Shown here piece by piece: positions 44,315 through 58,385 of a stretch of 64,000 nt of DNA. The stretch's first letter is position 1, and each line of letters starts with the position of its first letter. The notes beneath the pieces are model-generated. The model was not told the origin of the DNA and ran no database searches. It saw only the letters and a program-made list of their open reading frames with translations. The stretch is from Shewanella carassii (GTDB lineage Bacteria; Pseudomonadota; Gammaproteobacteria; Enterobacterales; Shewanellaceae), in NCBI RefSeq assembly GCF_002777975.1, contig NZ_NGVS01000003.1:25897-89896 (forward strand), given 5' to 3'. The position numbers were made by a program, and so were the translations under genes.

Positions 44315-45628
44315 ATGAGCGAAACACATTTATCCCAACAAAAATTTGCCGAACTGCCACTACATCCTGAAGTAATTCAGGCACTTGCAGAAAACGGTTT
44401 CGAATATTGTACGCCTATTCAGGCGCTTTCCCTGCCAGTACTTTTGCAGGGCAAAGATATCGCCGGTCAGGCTCAGACAGGTACGGGCAAGACCCTGGCC
44501 TTCCTGGTCGCAACTTTTAACCACTTGTTGTCCACCGAGATCCCCGCAGAACGCCAAATCAATCAGCCCAGAGCCATCATTATGGCCCCCACTCGGGAAT
44601 TGGCGATTCAGATAGCCAAAGATGCCACCTTGCTGTCCAAGCACACCAAACTCAAGGTGGGGATAGTCTATGGCGGCGAAGGCTATGATGCCCAGCGTAA
44701 GGTGCTGGACAAGGGTGTGGACATATTGATTGGTACCACAGGACGCATCATAGATTACGTGCGTCAAGGGGTTATCAACCTCAGCGCCATTCAGGCCGTT
44801 GTGTTGGATGAAGCCGATCGCATGTTCGATCTGGGCTTTATCAAAGACATTCGCTTCCTGTTCCGCCGTATGCCGGATGCCAAAGACAGACTCAATATGC
44901 TGTTCTCGGCAACCCTGTCGATGAAGGTGCAGGAGCTGGCTTACGACCATATGAATGATCCGGTCAAAGTCGAAATTGCGCCGGAAGAGAAGACCTCGAA
45001 AAATATCAAGGAAGAGCTGTTTTATCCTTCGATGAAGGACAAGATCCCGCTGCTGCTTACCCTGATAGAGGAAGATTGGCCGGATAAGGCGATAGTCTTT
45101 GCCAACACCAAGCATCAGTGTGAAAACCTCTGGGGATGGCTCGAAGGTGATGGTCACAGGGTTGGTCTGTTGACCGGTGACGTGCCACAAAAGAAACGTC
45201 TCAAAATCCTGGAGCAGTTCACTAAGGGCGATCTGGACATCTTGGTGGCAACAGACGTGGCGGCCCGTGGCCTGCATATTTCTGATGTATCCCATGTCTA
45301 TAACTTCGACCTGCCCGATGACTGTGAAGACTATGTTCACCGCATTGGCCGTACTGGCCGCGCCGGTGCCAAAGGGGTTTCGGTCAGCTTTGCCTGTGAA
45401 GAATATGCCCTCAATCTGCCGGCCATCGAAGACTATATCAAGCACTCGATTCCGGTAACCTCATACGATGCCGAAGCTCTGCTCGATGATATTCCAGCTC
45501 CGGTTCGTGTTCATCGTAAGCATGCTGGCCCGCGAAATACCCGCGACCGTACTCAGGGACGCCCTCAAGGGGCTCATCGTAGTGGCGGCCGTCCACCTCG
45601 TCACGACAGGACCCGCAGACATTCCTGA
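44315..45628 (+). CDS. rhlB: ATP-dependent RNA helicase RhlB
   Basis: From ATG 44315 the protein has 437 residues (E. coli 421), starting [18 protein letters not shown]. The Q motif, Walker [13 protein letters not shown] box VLDEADR, SAT, and HRIGRTGR are all present. The Arg/His/Gly-rich tail ([20 protein letters not shown]) is the RNA-binding extension. RhlB unwinds mRNA for the degradosome. A frame extends 47 codons up without similarity. The next gene starts right at its stop codon. Confidence 0.96.
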   Translation: MSETHLSQQKFAELPLHPEVIQALAENGFEYCTPIQALSLPVLLQGKDIAGQAQTGTGKTLAFLVATFNHLLSTEIPAERQINQPRAIIMAPTRELAIQIAKDATLLSKHTKLKVGIVYGGEGYDAQRKVLDKGVDILIGTTGRIIDYVRQGVINLSAIQAVVLDEADRMFDLGFIKDIRFLFRRMPDAKDRLNMLFSATLSMKVQELAYDHMNDPVKVEIAPEEKTSKNIKEELFYPSMKDKIPLLLTLIEEDWPDKAIVFANTKHQCENLWGWLEGDGHRVGLLTGDVPQKKRLKILEQFTKGDLDILVATDVAARGLHISDVSHVYNFDLPDDCEDYVHRIGRTGRAGAKGVSVSFACEEYALNLPAIEDYIKHSIPVTSYDAEALLDDIPAPVRVHRKHAGPRNTRDRTQGRPQGAHRSGGRPPRHDRTRRHS

Positions 45629-46558
45629 ATGCCGAAACCCGCCTACGCTGCCATAACCCTTGGCTCCAATAGCTTCAATATGCTGGTTGCCCGCACAGTC
45701 GGCGGCCAGCCCAAGGTGCTTGCCAAGTATAAGCGTAAGGTGAGGTTGGCCGAGGGAATCGAGGCCGATGGCAGTCTTAATCAGGCGGCATTCGAACGAG
45801 GCCTTGATTGCCTAGCCATGTTTGCCAATATGCTCGTCGAGCATCAAGTCGATGATGCCAATGTGGCCGTCATTGCTACCGCAACCCTTCGCTGTATCAG
45901 TAATGCGGATGAATTCAATCATCGTGCCTTGCAAATATTAGGGCACCCGATAGAGATCATCTGTGGTATGCGTGAAGCCGAACTTATCTATCAAGGCATG
46001 GTAGCGACCACTCATGGCGAAGGGCGACGCCTAGTGATTGATATCGGTGGTGCCAGTACTGAGTTTATTGTGGGTGACGGTGAAAAGGTGCTGTTTAAAA
46101 CCAGTCTGCCGATAGGCTGTGTCACCTACAATCAATGCTTTTTCACCTCTGCCCCTCTGCAACCGCTGGACTTTGACGATGTTCGCGTCAGGGTGGATCT
46201 GGCCTTGGCTGAACACAAATCGACTTTGAAAGCGCTGGGCTGGCATTCGGTGGTCGGCGCTTCCGGAGCGGTACAATCTGTGGTTGAAGTGTTGCAGCAC
46301 AGGCAGGAGTCGGAAACCCTGACTCTGACGGTGCTGGAGTCGCTGAAACAGGAGTTGTTGGCTCAGGAGAGTCTGACTCTGGATGGCATAAGTGGCCTTT
46401 GCCCCGAGCGGGCGCCGACCTTTGCATCCGGTGTTGCCATTTTGCTGGCGCTGTTTGAACTGCTGGGTATTGAGCGGTTGCACTTATCCGGCGGTGCTTT
46501 GCGCGAAGGAGTATTGCAGATGTTAGCTAAACGGCAATCTTTAGCCCCGGCACAATAA
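45629..46558 (+). CDS. gppA: Short Ppx/GppA-family phosphatase
   Basis: This 309-residue protein contains the ASKHA phosphatase domain: ITLGSNSFNMLVAR, ATATLRCISNADEF, and VIDIGGASTEFIVGDG. E. coli GppA has 494 residues with an added C-terminal HD-like domain that is absent here; the length fits the short Ppx1 type instead. Its place after rhlB is the same as gppA in E. coli. It hydrolyses pppGpp or polyphosphate; which one is not readable. Confidence 0.88.
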   Translation: MPKPAYAAITLGSNSFNMLVARTVGGQPKVLAKYKRKVRLAEGIEADGSLNQAAFERGLDCLAMFANMLVEHQVDDANVAVIATATLRCISNADEFNHRALQILGHPIEIICGMREAELIYQGMVATTHGEGRRLVIDIGGASTEFIVGDGEKVLFKTSLPIGCVTYNQCFFTSAPLQPLDFDDVRVRVDLALAEHKSTLKALGWHSVVGASGAVQSVVEVLQHRQESETLTLTVLESLKQELLAQESLTLDGISGLCPERAPTFASGVAILLALFELLGIERLHLSGGALREGVLQMLAKRQSLAPAQ

Positions 46559-46583
46559 AAAGGACCTTCACCAGGTCCTTTTT
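46558..46583. terminator. Terminator after gppA
   Basis: AAAAGGACCT (46558-46567) pairs with AGGTCCTTTT (46573-46582). It overlaps the last base of the gppA stop codon and faces the converging thioredoxin-like gene. Confidence 0.85.
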
Positions 46584-46651
46584 ACTATCTGATTTTTTTA
46601 CTGCTACGGTCCTAATGCACCATAGGTTACCCGGCATAGTGGCTTGAAAGA

Positions 46652-47191
46652 TCACTTGAGGATCTTGGCCAGATCTTGTTCCAGTGATACTTCCGGGCGT
46701 TCAACGATACGGCCAATCTCTTTACCATCCTGAAGCACGATAAAGGTTGGAATGCGTTGGAAGTCATATTGAGCGGCAAGACCTTCTGGATCTTGCTTCT
46801 GGCGGTCGACGCCTATGTAACGCACTTGAATATTAGGGTTGGCCACTTGCTCCATGATCCGGATAAAGCGCGGGGTTTCTCTGTGGCAATCCGGGCACCA
46901 AGTACCTATGATCACCACTATCTCAGTGGCTTTATCGACCGCTTTTATCGGCGCCAACGAGTCCGTATCTACATTGTAATTCTTATAGTTTTCAATAAAT
47001 TCAGGTAGCTCTGATACTAATTTCTGTGCATCTACTGCGCCCACAATAATCACTTCCTGTTTCTCCTCACTGCAGGTGGCGATAAAGCCTTCCTGTTTGC
47101 CTTCAAAACCACAACCGCCATTGGCCATAACCTGACAACTGAAAAAGAGCGCGGTGGTGGCGAGTAACGCTTTTACATTCTGACGCATCAT
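46652..47191 (-). CDS. Exported thioredoxin-like protein
   Basis: The 179-residue protein has a signal peptide (cleavage near ANGG, about residue 24) and a thioredoxin domain with active site WCPDC, cis-Pro RIPTFIV and the GVDRQKQDPEGLAAQYDF region. Three more Cys lie in the first 40 mature residues. It probably acts in periplasmic disulfide exchange. GAGG precedes the start; either of two adjacent ATGs could be used. The partner is unknown. Confidence 0.85.
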   Translation of the reverse strand: MMRQNVKALLATTALFFSCQVMANGGCGFEGKQEGFIATCSEEKQEVIIVGAVDAQKLVSELPEFIENYKNYNVDTDSLAPIKAVDKATEIVVIIGTWCPDCHRETPRFIRIMEQVANPNIQVRYIGVDRQKQDPEGLAAQYDFQRIPTFIVLQDGKEIGRIVERPEVSLEQDLAKILK

Positions 47192-47333
47192 ACTACCTCG
47201 GGTGGGGTGACTCCATTGCTTGATTCAATCATCAGTGTGAATTTAGACAAAGACATAAGTTTCATGTGTGTTATCAAGATCACTAAATAATTCTAATCTG
47301 AACAATATGTCTGACCCAGGATAGCGAGATACG

Positions 47334-47355
47334 AAAAAGCCGCCATAACGGCGGC
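47334..47355 (-). terminator. Terminator of the hemB operon
   Basis: GCCGCC (47339-47344) pairs with GGCGGC (47350-47355); on the minus strand TTTTT (47338-47334) follows. It ends the long ubi-tat-hemB gene run. Confidence 0.85.
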
Positions 47356-47384
47356 CTTGAGTTAGGTTTGGACAGCCTAAGTGG

Positions 47385-50285
<2,901 letters not shown>

Positions 50286-50293
<8 letters not shown>

Positions 50294-51089
50294 GAGTGCT
50301 CTCCAGTTTGAAGAAACGCAGGCTGTTGCTATAGCACTGGCGCGCGAGACTGTCCAGTGACTGGCCGCGGATCTCGGCGATAGCCTGGGCGATGTAAGGC
50401 AGATATTTGGGCTCATTACGGCCGGATTTTGGCTTAGGCCGCATACTGCGTGGCAGTAGATAGGGACTGTCGGTTTCCAACAATAATCTGTTGTCCGGGA
50501 TTAAGGGCAGGGCACTGACCAGATCCTGTCCCCGGCGTTCATCGCAAACCCAACCTGTTACGCCCAGATACAGATCCCTGGCAATGTAGTCTTCGGCCTG
50601 TTTGGGGCCGTCGGTAAAACAGTGCAGTAGCGCCGCCGGTAGGGCTTCCAGATAGTCATCCAGAATAGCCAGAAAATCCTCATGGGCATCACGCTGATGC
50701 ATCAGTACCGGATACTGCAGTTCTACCGCCAGAGCCAACTGGGCTTCAAAAGCCTGGCGCTGCTGCTGGCGCGGCGAAAAGTCTCTGTTGTAGTCCAGGC
50801 CGCATTCCCCTATGGCAACCACGCCCGGTTGCCTGGCCAGCTGCTTCAGTTCGGCGGCGCTCTCCGTCTGCCACTCGCTGGCATGATGGGGGTGGACACC
50901 AGCTGTGGTGTAGACTTTTTGGGGATATTGTCGGCAAACCTGGATGCAGCTTCGGCTTTCATCCAGATGGCTGCCAATAAGGATAAGCGGCGAGACGCCT
51001 TCGCTTGCCGCTTCATTGATAACTCGATTGAGATCTTGTTCCAGGTGGCTGCCAATCAGATTGACAGCAATATCCAGGTATTGATTCAC
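50286..51089 (-). CDS. tatD: TatD-family metal-dependent DNase
   Basis: The 267-residue TIM-barrel hydrolase has the family metal ligands in GVHPHHASEW, GECGLDY, VLMHQRDAHED, LLHCFTDG and LLETDSPYL. The usual first-strand DxHxH reads DIAVNLIG, a change also seen in E. coli TatD (DIGVNL). TatD is a 3'-5' exonuclease; it is not needed for Tat transport despite its place after tatC. It overlaps both neighbours. Confidence 0.93.
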
Positions 51090-51598
51090 TGCAGACGCTT
51101 GACCCTGATAGTACTATTGCGCCCTTCAGTTCCCAACAGGAATGAGCCTAAGGCGGCTTTTTCGATATAAACTTTCTGTCCGGAGTCCAGACGGAAATTG
51201 CGGCTGTCGGTCTGTTTCCATACTTGGCCGTTGCTGAAGCTGATCCTGAGGGCGCCATAGGGGTCTTTATCGACCTCGCTAATGGTCAGGAAAATTTTCG
51301 TCACTTCATTTTGCTTGCTGTTTTGGAGAGTGGATTCCAAGTTGTCGGCACCAAAGTCGGCCACAGGATCGGCCTGGACATTCTGGGTAACTGGTGCTGC
51401 GACAACTATTGCGGCAGTTTCGGCAGAACTGACTTCGGGGCTTTTTACATGGGGGACTCTGGCAGCCAGCTCATCGTAACAGATGAGCCGTTCTAGCTTG
51501 TCAGAGAGTGAAGCGCATTGAGCCAACTCCTGTTCAATTCCAGCCTGAGCCTGAAAACAAAGCAATGCAGCAGAGGCAGCAATCCAGGTTAAACGCAT
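51086..51598 (-). CDS. Exported hypothetical protein
   Basis: With ATG 51598 (AAGGA 8 bases upstream) the protein has 170 residues: a signal peptide MRLTWIAASAALLCFQAQA, then CASLSDKLERLICYDELA, a pattern seen at the start of several exported gammaproteobacterial proteins, and a C-terminal domain ending SFLLGTEGRNSTIRVKRLQ. An upstream ATG (51607) is pressed against the ribosome binding site. Function is unknown. It lies between tatC and tatD and overlaps tatD by 4 bases. Confidence 0.8.
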   Translation of the reverse strand: MRLTWIAASAALLCFQAQAGIEQELAQCASLSDKLERLICYDELAARVPHVKSPEVSSAETAAIVVAAPVTQNVQADPVADFGADNLESTLQNSKQNEVTKIFLTISEVDKDPYGALRISFSNGQVWKQTDSRNFRLDSGQKVYIEKAALGSFLLGTEGRNSTIRVKRLQ

Positions 51599-51645
51599 GA
51601 ATATCATCCTTCTTTTATTCTTGTTTTACCCTTGCTGCCCGCCGA

Positions 51646-52401
51646 TTATGCCTGTTTTTCTTCGGACTCGTCCTCGTCTGATTCATCCGAAGCCTTGCTG
51701 TAGAAACGGGCAGCAAAGAGTCCGCCCTCAAACAATAACAGCATTGGCACGGCCAGCATAGTCTGAGAGATAACATCCGGCGGTGTCAGTAACATACCCA
51801 CCACAAAAGCGCCGACCACAATATAAGGGCGTTTGGCTCTTAGGTCTTCGGGGGTAGTGACACCGGCCCAGCACAGTAGGATCACGGCGACCGGGATCTC
51901 GAATGCTAAACCAAAGGCAAAGAACAGTTTCAGAATAAAGCTCAGATAACTGCTGATATCGGTCGCGACCTGAACACCTTCTGGAGCCACACTGGTAAAG
52001 AAACCGAATACGACTGGGAACACCACGTAATAGGCAAAGGCGATCCCTAAATAAAACAGTAAGGTACTGCTTACCAATAGCGGGATAACCAAGCGTTTTT
52101 CATGTTTATACAGTCCGGGCGCAACAAAAGACCAGATCTGATACAGCACATAGGGCACTGCAATGAAAAAAGACAATACCAGCGTTAATTTAAAGGGAGC
52201 GAAAAATGGCGCGGCCACATCCGTTGCAATCATGCTGCCGGTATCCGGCAGTGACTGCATCAACGGGATCGCCATATAGTGATAGATGTCGTTAGCCCAG
52301 TAAACCAGGGCGATAAACACGATAAGCACACTTGCGATAGCTCTGAGCAGTTTAGTGCGCAGTTCCAGCAAGTGGCTGATTAATGGTTGCTGTTGCGACA
52401 T
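51646..52401 (-). CDS. tatC: Sec-independent translocase subunit TatC
   Basis: The 251-residue membrane protein has six helices and the family start [17 protein letters not shown] with the conserved glutamates used to bind twin-arginine signals. The [15 protein letters not shown] block is typical. It recognises folded cargo together with TatB. The charged tail ([12 protein letters not shown]) is not conserved. TatABC follow each other with gaps of 6 and 10 bases. Confidence 0.97.
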   Translation of the reverse strand: MSQQQPLISHLLELRTKLLRAIASVLIVFIALVYWANDIYHYMAIPLMQSLPDTGSMIATDVAAPFFAPFKLTLVLSFFIAVPYVLYQIWSFVAPGLYKHEKRLVIPLLVSSTLLFYLGIAFAYYVVFPVVFGFFTSVAPEGVQVATDISSYLSFILKLFFAFGLAFEIPVAVILLCWAGVTTPEDLRAKRPYIVVGAFVVGMLLTPPDVISQTMLAVPMLLLFEGGLFAARFYSKASDESDEDESEEKQA

Positions 52402-52411
52402 GCGTTACCCA

Positions 52412-52822
<411 letters not shown>

Positions 52823-53068
52823 TTACGCCTGTTCTTTGTCCTTGGACTCTGGCTTCTTGTCAGCCGCCTGTGCTTTTGGGTCTGCCTGAGTATTCTGTGC
52901 AGAAGTGTCCTCGATGGCTTTCTTGTCCTCGTCACTGGACATGGCGTTCTTGAATCCCTTAACTGCTCCGCCGAGGTCGCCGCCCAGTGAACGCAGCTTC
53001 TTGGTGCCGAACAGCAGCACTACAATTAACGCGATGATGAGAAGTTGCCAAATACTGATACCACCCAT
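52823..53068 (-). CDS. tatA: Sec-independent translocase subunit TatA
   Basis: The 81-residue protein starts [20 protein letters not shown], with the [14 protein letters not shown] hinge and an amphipathic helix. TatA multimerises to let folded proteins cross. It is the first tat gene, 59 bases after ubiB. Confidence 0.96.
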   Translation of the reverse strand: MGGISIWQLLIIALIVVLLFGTKKLRSLGGDLGGAVKGFKNAMSSDEDKKAIEDTSAQNTQADPKAQAADKKPESKDKEQA

Positions 53069-53127
53069 GAAGGTTTCCTCTTAGATAATCTTGGTTCAAT
53101 TATGAACCTTTAATTAAAATGTACTAA

Positions 53128-54777
53128 TTAAAATTTCTTAATTTTGGGCCTGGATCGCCATCCAATAAACCACAGGATTGCTCCGGCTCCCATAGTGACA
53201 TAGGAAGGCCACAGTGTAGCGTCCTGACTGAGTGAAATCGTGCCACAGATCAACAAAATTGCGGATGTGATTAACAAATAATTGCTCTTGTGCGCTTTCT
53301 GCTGGTGCTTCAGATATTTGTCCAACATCTGCTGCTGAGCTCCAAGGAGATTTCGCCCCAGCTTCAGATTGTCATATATCAGCTCCGGAAACTCTGGAAG
53401 TTTATCAGACCAGAAGGGCAATTGTGTTTGCACTTTTTTGAACATTGCCTTGGGACCGACCTGTTCGGCCATCCACTGCTCGAGGAAAGGCTTGGCCGTT
53501 TGCCACAGATCCAGCTGAGGATAGAGCTGACGTCCCAAGCCTTCGATATAGAGCAAGGTCTTTTCCAGCAAGACCAGCTGCGGCTGTACTACTATATGGA
53601 AGCGGCGGGCGGTACGGAACAGTTCCAGCAGCACATGGCCGAAGGAGATCTCATCCAGCGGCTTGTTGAACATGGGTTCACACACCACTTTGACTGCTTG
53701 CTCGAAGGCCTGAATGTCGGTATCGGCCGAAACCCAACCGGATTCCACATATAGCTGGGCGATACGGCGGTAATCACGATTGAAGAAGGCGAGGAAGTTT
53801 TCCGCCAGATAGCGTTTATCCGTGTCGTTGAGCGTTCCCATGATGCCGCAGTCCAGACCTATATAGAAAGGATCTTCCGGGTGCTCACGAGAAATAAAGA
53901 TGTTGCCCGGGTGCATGTCGGCGTGGAAAAAATTATCGCGAAAGACCTGGGTAAAGAAGAGCTCCACCCCACGCTCGGCCAACAGCTTGAGGTTGGTGCC
54001 CTGGGCCTTGAGCGCGGCTATATCAGATACAGGGATCCCCTCGATACGCTCCATCACCATCAAGCGCTGATAGCTCAGTTCTTCATAAACATAGGGAATG
54101 TAGAGGGCGTTGGAGTCGAGAAAATTGTTGCGCAGCTTAACTGTGTTGAGCGCTTCCAGTTTAAGGTTGAGCTCTCCCAGAATGGTAGTGCGGTAGTCTT
54201 CCACCACTTCGGCTGGGCGCAGGCGATTATCCGGGCCGAGAATGGTTTCCAGCAGCTTGGCACTCTGGCTCATTAGCTGCAGGTCGGCGAGAATGTTTTG
54301 CTCTACATTGGGGCGTAATACCTTGAGAACCACGGGCTTGCCGTTGGACTTGAGCGTTGCCGTATGTACTTGGGAAATAGATGCCGAGGCCAGCGGGGTA
54401 TCATCAAAATCGTCAAACAGGGTTTCTATGGGGACCTTGAGCTCGGCTTCAATGGCTTGCCGCGCCAACTTGGAGTCAAATGGCGGGACCCTGTCCTGCA
54501 GCATGGCCAATTCGTGGGCCCAGTCATCGCTGAGCAGATCGCGCCGGGTGGAGAGCATCTGGCCGAACTTGATATAAACCGGCCCCAACTCTTGCATGGC
54601 CAGTTTCAGCCGTTCACCACCTGCCTTGGATTTATGTTTGTTGCGCAGCCAGAACAGACTGCGACGCCAGAGCTTGAAGTACCAAGGGGTCAACTTTTTC
54701 GGCAACAGCTCGTCCAAGCCATAATGCAGGGCAATGCTGATAACCTGATATCCTCTCTTGATACTGGCGAAACTCAT
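53128..54777 (-). CDS. ubiB: Ubiquinone biosynthesis kinase-like protein UbiB
   Basis: The 549-residue protein of the ABC1/ADCK family has the KxGQ motif ([15 protein letters not shown]), the Ala-rich nucleotide-loop region ([11 protein letters not shown]), [12 protein letters not shown] and the DCG (GLDCGIMG) that replaces DFG, plus two C-terminal membrane helices. It supports coenzyme Q synthesis by extracting lipid intermediates. It overlaps ubiJ by 4 bases. Confidence 0.96.
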   Translation of the reverse strand: MSFASIKRGYQVISIALHYGLDELLPKKLTPWYFKLWRRSLFWLRNKHKSKAGGERLKLAMQELGPVYIKFGQMLSTRRDLLSDDWAHELAMLQDRVPPFDSKLARQAIEAELKVPIETLFDDFDDTPLASASISQVHTATLKSNGKPVVLKVLRPNVEQNILADLQLMSQSAKLLETILGPDNRLRPAEVVEDYRTTILGELNLKLEALNTVKLRNNFLDSNALYIPYVYEELSYQRLMVMERIEGIPVSDIAALKAQGTNLKLLAERGVELFFTQVFRDNFFHADMHPGNIFISREHPEDPFYIGLDCGIMGTLNDTDKRYLAENFLAFFNRDYRRIAQLYVESGWVSADTDIQAFEQAVKVVCEPMFNKPLDEISFGHVLLELFRTARRFHIVVQPQLVLLEKTLLYIEGLGRQLYPQLDLWQTAKPFLEQWMAEQVGPKAMFKKVQTQLPFWSDKLPEFPELIYDNLKLGRNLLGAQQQMLDKYLKHQQKAHKSNYLLITSAILLICGTISLSQDATLWPSYVTMGAGAILWFIGWRSRPKIKKF

Positions 54778-55406
54778 GGGCTTTTCTTGTCCTTCAAATT
54801 GGCGAGTCGTTGTTCTAAGGCGTCCGTGGCGGCCGCAAGTTCGTCAATTTTGTCGCAATGGTGAATAAATTCAAGCCGATGAGGGGCTAATCCGTATTCT
54901 TCGGTAGTTAATTGCACCAGATGGGACTGGGTCTTGCTAAACACCCGACTTAAATCTGCTTTGGCACGCTGCAGAGCGCTAAACAAGATATGCGTCGGGG
55001 CATCGCCCAGATACCGGGACAAAGGCTCGGCAAAGTCAAACCTGACCTGCTGCAGAAAATGGCTGAATGTTTGCAGCAGGGCGAGTTCGCCTTCGATGAC
55101 CAGCTTGTCTTGTTTGATAAGCTCGGTGAGGCTTTCGCCTTCACCCAAGCGATATAAAGTGGTGGCATCGGCCTTGACGACCACGGCCACCTCGCCTTCA
55201 TAGCTGGAAAGCACCTGAATTTTCTTGGCAAACACTAAATAAAGCGGCCAATTCAATTGACTGAGTTGCAGGCACAGGACTTTACCGTGCAGCGACTTCA
55301 ACCGGGCGTATTCCCCCTCGGCTTGGTCGATGACTTTTTCAAGCGCCATCTCCAGAGCGGCGCAGCACAGCAGCCGTCCCTGGGATGTCAGGCTCAACTC
55401 ATTCAT
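54774..55406 (-). CDS. ubiJ: Ubiquinone biosynthesis accessory factor UbiJ
   Basis: The 210-residue protein has an SCP2-like lipid-binding domain in its first 120 residues and a helical tail that ends with a coiled coil ([19 protein letters not shown]). It is the conserved partner encoded between ubiE and ubiB and scaffolds the Ubi complex. The start lies 1 base after the ubiE stop. Confidence 0.92.
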   Translation of the reverse strand: MNELSLTSQGRLLCCAALEMALEKVIDQAEGEYARLKSLHGKVLCLQLSQLNWPLYLVFAKKIQVLSSYEGEVAVVVKADATTLYRLGEGESLTELIKQDKLVIEGELALLQTFSHFLQQVRFDFAEPLSRYLGDAPTHILFSALQRAKADLSRVFSKTQSHLVQLTTEEYGLAPHRLEFIHHCDKIDELAAATDALEQRLANLKDKKSP

Positions 55407-55407
55407 C

Positions 55408-56163
55408 TCAGAACTTATAGCCTCGGTGCAGAGCCACTACGCCGTCGGTCATATTGATGTAATCCACCTGCTCCAGACCAGCGTCTAGCATCATCTGCTT
55501 CAGGGTTTCCTGATCCGGGTGCATGCGGATAGACTCGGCCAGGTATTCGTAGCTGTCGGCGTCATTGGCAACCAACTGACCCATCTTGGGCAGGATCTTG
55601 AATGAATACAGATCGTAGGCCTTGCGCATGATCTCATGCTGGGGCTTGGAGAACTCCAATACCAGCAGCTTGCCGCCCGGTTTCAGGACTCGTTGCATGG
55701 AGCGCAGCGCCGCGTCTTTGTCGGTCACATTACGCAGACCAAAGGCGATGGTGATGATATCGAAGTGATTGTCCGGGAAGGGCAGCGCCTCGGCGTTGGC
55801 CTGGACATAACTGACGTTACCCACAATGCCTTTATCACGTAGCTTGCTGCGGCCGACTTTGAGCATGGAATCATTGATATCGGCCAGAATAACCTGGCCC
55901 TTGTCACCCACCAGGTGCGAGAATTTGGCGGTTAAATCACCGGTACCACCGGCAAGATCCAATACCTTCATTCCCGGACGAGCACCGGCGCATTCTATGG
56001 TGAAGCGTTTCCAGAATCTATGGATACCAAAGGAAGCGACATCGTTCATGATGTCGTATTTAGCGGCAACGGAATGGAAGACTCCGGCTACCAGGTCGGC
56101 CTTCTTTTCGGCTTCGACAGTTTTATACCCGAAATGTGTACTCTTTGGTGAGCCTTCAGACAT
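55408..56163 (-). CDS. ubiE: Ubiquinone/menaquinone methyltransferase UbiE
   Basis: The 251-residue class I SAM methyltransferase (E. coli UbiE also 251) has [15 protein letters not shown], the motif [11 protein letters not shown], and [17 protein letters not shown]. It methylates demethylmenaquinone and the ubiquinone precursor. It heads the ubi-tat-hemB gene run. Confidence 0.97.
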   Translation of the reverse strand: MSEGSPKSTHFGYKTVEAEKKADLVAGVFHSVAAKYDIMNDVASFGIHRFWKRFTIECAGARPGMKVLDLAGGTGDLTAKFSHLVGDKGQVILADINDSMLKVGRSKLRDKGIVGNVSYVQANAEALPFPDNHFDIITIAFGLRNVTDKDAALRSMQRVLKPGGKLLVLEFSKPQHEIMRKAYDLYSFKILPKMGQLVANDADSYEYLAESIRMHPDQETLKQMMLDAGLEQVDYINMTDGVVALHRGYKF

Positions 56164-56434
56164 CAGTGTATTCCTATGACTAACTTGTATTGCAGCGAGT
56201 GTAAGCTATTGGTGCGGCTTGCTGAATCTTTGCGCGACCAAGCTGTGATCGCCGCAGTAAAAAACGCTGTTGGCCCAATGGCCAGACTGCGCATTAGACC
56301 ACAATATCAGCCGGGGGTGAATAGTCCCGGCGGCTATCGTATTCTGGACAATGGTTGAGAATGCCGTGGCCATGGGTATATGGCTCGAGCCAGTGATGCC
56401 GCTGCGACGCTATGACGAGGATTGGTGCTGGTTC

Positions 56435-57457
56435 TCAAACCTGTTTGGCCTGTAGATAGGCGTAAATCAGTTCGGCAAGGCACTGACCCACGGCCTTGTA
56501 ACCGGCGGTTAGGCCTGCATCGTGGCATGCCGGGGCGCCTTCGGCCAGATGCAGATAGACACTCGGGGTGTGGCGCGCCATATGGCTGACATAGTGGGCG
56601 GCATCCAACAGCGGAATACCGGCAACGGTTGAGGCACTGGAAGGCATCTGGGTTATGGCATCCAGATCCAGCTCTATGGCGACAGGTAGTCCCGTATGGC
56701 GCAGCTGGCGAGCGATGTCGCTCAGAGCCTGTTCCAAGCTCAGCTCGCGGCGTACCCAAATCTGCTGCAGGCTGTGCCAACTGCCTCCAAATGCCGTAAG
56801 TTGTTCCAGATTGGCTTCACTGTTTTTCAGTTCATGCAGCCCGAGCACGTGATAATGCCCCAGGGCGCCGTTGGCCGCCGCGTAACTGAAACCATTGCCA
56901 CTGTGGCGGCCTTCCCGCAACCTGAAGTCTGAATGAGGATCCAGATTGACCGCCGCCAGCGGCTTGGATAATGCCGCCCGGGCGGCGCTAAGTATGCCAA
57001 AAGCGTTGTTGTGGCCACCGCCGATGACGATGGGCTCAAGTCCAGCGGCAAAAACCGGAGTTAGCGCCTCGATAACCTGCCGATCCAGCGACTCCACCTC
57101 TTGTCTGAGTTGCTGACAATCATTGGCAGCATTGGCAACCGGGGTGATCTCCCCTAGCAGCAGGCATTCTTCACCACTGAGAAAGCGGTTGGACTGCAGA
57201 TTGAGCAGCGCCGGCAACATAGCATCAAAGGCCTGATTGGCACCACCTTGCCCCAGATTGGCCCTGGGCCCAAGATCTTCCTTGATACCGATAATGGCAA
57301 AACGGGCGCCTGCGGCTTTGGCCTGAGTCAGTGCATCCATATAGCTTGCCGCGCCTGGCAGCAGGCGCACTTTCTGACCAAGGCGGGTTTCACCTTCTCT
57401 GGGGCTGAAAGATTGAGCCAGCTTGGCTTGCGTGATGGGGGAGAGCGGCAGTTCCAT
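56435..57457 (-). CDS. hutG: Formimidoylglutamase (arginase family)
   Basis: From ATG 57457 the protein has 340 residues. Manganese ligands are present: the His of GGGHNNAFG, DPHSD, and LDLDAI, with GIKEDLGPRANLGQGGANQAF as a family block. It hydrolyses N-formimino-glutamate to glutamate and formamide in histidine breakdown. No other hut genes are in the window, so a ureohydrolase with another substrate is possible. Frame extends 9 codons up. Confidence 0.85.
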   Translation of the reverse strand: MELPLSPITQAKLAQSFSPREGETRLGQKVRLLPGAASYMDALTQAKAAGARFAIIGIKEDLGPRANLGQGGANQAFDAMLPALLNLQSNRFLSGEECLLLGEITPVANAANDCQQLRQEVESLDRQVIEALTPVFAAGLEPIVIGGGHNNAFGILSAARAALSKPLAAVNLDPHSDFRLREGRHSGNGFSYAAANGALGHYHVLGLHELKNSEANLEQLTAFGGSWHSLQQIWVRRELSLEQALSDIARQLRHTGLPVAIELDLDAITQMPSSASTVAGIPLLDAAHYVSHMARHTPSVYLHLAEGAPACHDAGLTAGYKAVGQCLAELIYAYLQAKQV

Positions 57458-57524
57458 AGAATATCCCTTTCTCTGACGGGGCAAGAATAGTCTCTATTCT
57501 GGCCGAGGCTGAGCAAAAGGCAAC

Positions 57525-57549
57525 AAAAAAGCCGGCGGAAGCCGGCTTT
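57525..57549 (-). terminator. Terminator of rraA
   Basis: AAAGCCGGC (57528-57536) pairs with GCCGGCTTT (57541-57549); on the minus strand it runs into TTTTTTG. Confidence 0.85.
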
Positions 57550-57565
57550 AGTTCAACAGAGATTA

Positions 57566-58051
57566 TCAGTCGATATCTAAGGGTTCGGGAGAGAGGATCA
57601 CCCCAGTGTTATCGGCGTAGATATGATCGCCCGGCAGGAAGGTGACACCACCGAAGTTCACCGGAATGTCCACTTCACCAATGGCATTGCCATCTGCACC
57701 AACAGGAATGGAGGCCAGAGCCTGGATACCTATATCCAGCTCTTCGAGGGCATCAACATCGCGCACGCTACCGTAAACGATAATGCCTTCCCAGTTGTTA
57801 TTGACCGCAACCTCGGCAATCGAGGCATCGATCAGAGCCCGGCGCAGAGAACCCCCGCCGTCTACCAGCAGAACCTTTCCTTCACCATCGTCCTGCAATA
57901 CATCGAGAATGAGGCCGTTGTCTTCGAAACACTTGATGGTGCTAATGGAGCCGCCAAATGAACTACAGCCACCGTAGTTGCTGAACATAGGCTCGACGAC
58001 ATCGACAACATCCAGGTACATGTCACAAAGTTCTGAGGTGTTGTATTCCAT
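57566..58051 (-). CDS. rraA: RNase E activity regulator RraA
   Basis: The 161-residue protein equals E. coli RraA in length and starts [20 protein letters not shown]. Blocks [19 protein letters not shown] and [19 protein letters not shown] are diagnostic. It forms a ring that binds RNase E and slows mRNA decay. Confidence 0.97.
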   Translation of the reverse strand: MEYNTSELCDMYLDVVDVVEPMFSNYGGCSSFGGSISTIKCFEDNGLILDVLQDDGEGKVLLVDGGGSLRRALIDASIAEVAVNNNWEGIIVYGSVRDVDALEELDIGIQALASIPVGADGNAIGEVDIPVNFGGVTFLPGDHIYADNTGVILSPEPLDID

Positions 58052-58385
58052 ATTTACACTCCTGTTGAACCGCAGGGTCTGACAAGACCGCGGGATAACG
58101 CACTAAATGCCAGTATATAAGGGATTCTTGAAAAGAAAAGTGTTATCAATCACGGTATTGCTGGATTTTCTCTCCGTTAACATTTGCGTGGTAATATTTC
58201 GTAACTCCTGTCTATATATGCAGCGTTTTTTGATGTGAGTCATTAAATAACGTATTTTTATTACAACTCTGTTGTGACTTTTGTTAGCATTGGTGCCATT
58301 CAAACTTACTTAACTTTAACCTGCTTTAGGGGCACGGATCCCCCGTCAGGCTTACGGATGGCAGAGAGCCTGAATGAGGTGCCTT
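58052..58385 (+). promoter_or_regulatory. rraA upstream region and structured leader of the small membrane gene
   Basis: No gene is seen in this 334-base gap. Near the plus-strand gene there are paired elements: GGGG (58329-58332) with CCCC (58341-58344); TCAGGCT (58346-58352) with AGCCTGA (58367-58373); and GGCAC (58331-58335), which can pair with GTGCC (58379-58383) beside the ribosome binding site or with the earlier GGTGCC (58292-58297). It looks like a leader able to switch structure. No known riboswitch class was recognised. Confidence 0.35.

Noticed and set aside
44360..45445. 361-codon frame antisense to rhlB
   Set aside because: All DEAD-box motifs are on the other strand and the antisense frame has none of its own.
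56176..56358. 60-codon plus-strand frame upstream of ubiE with an N-terminal CxxC
   Set aside because: It has no ribosome binding site and no recognisable fold; it lies in the ubiE promoter region.
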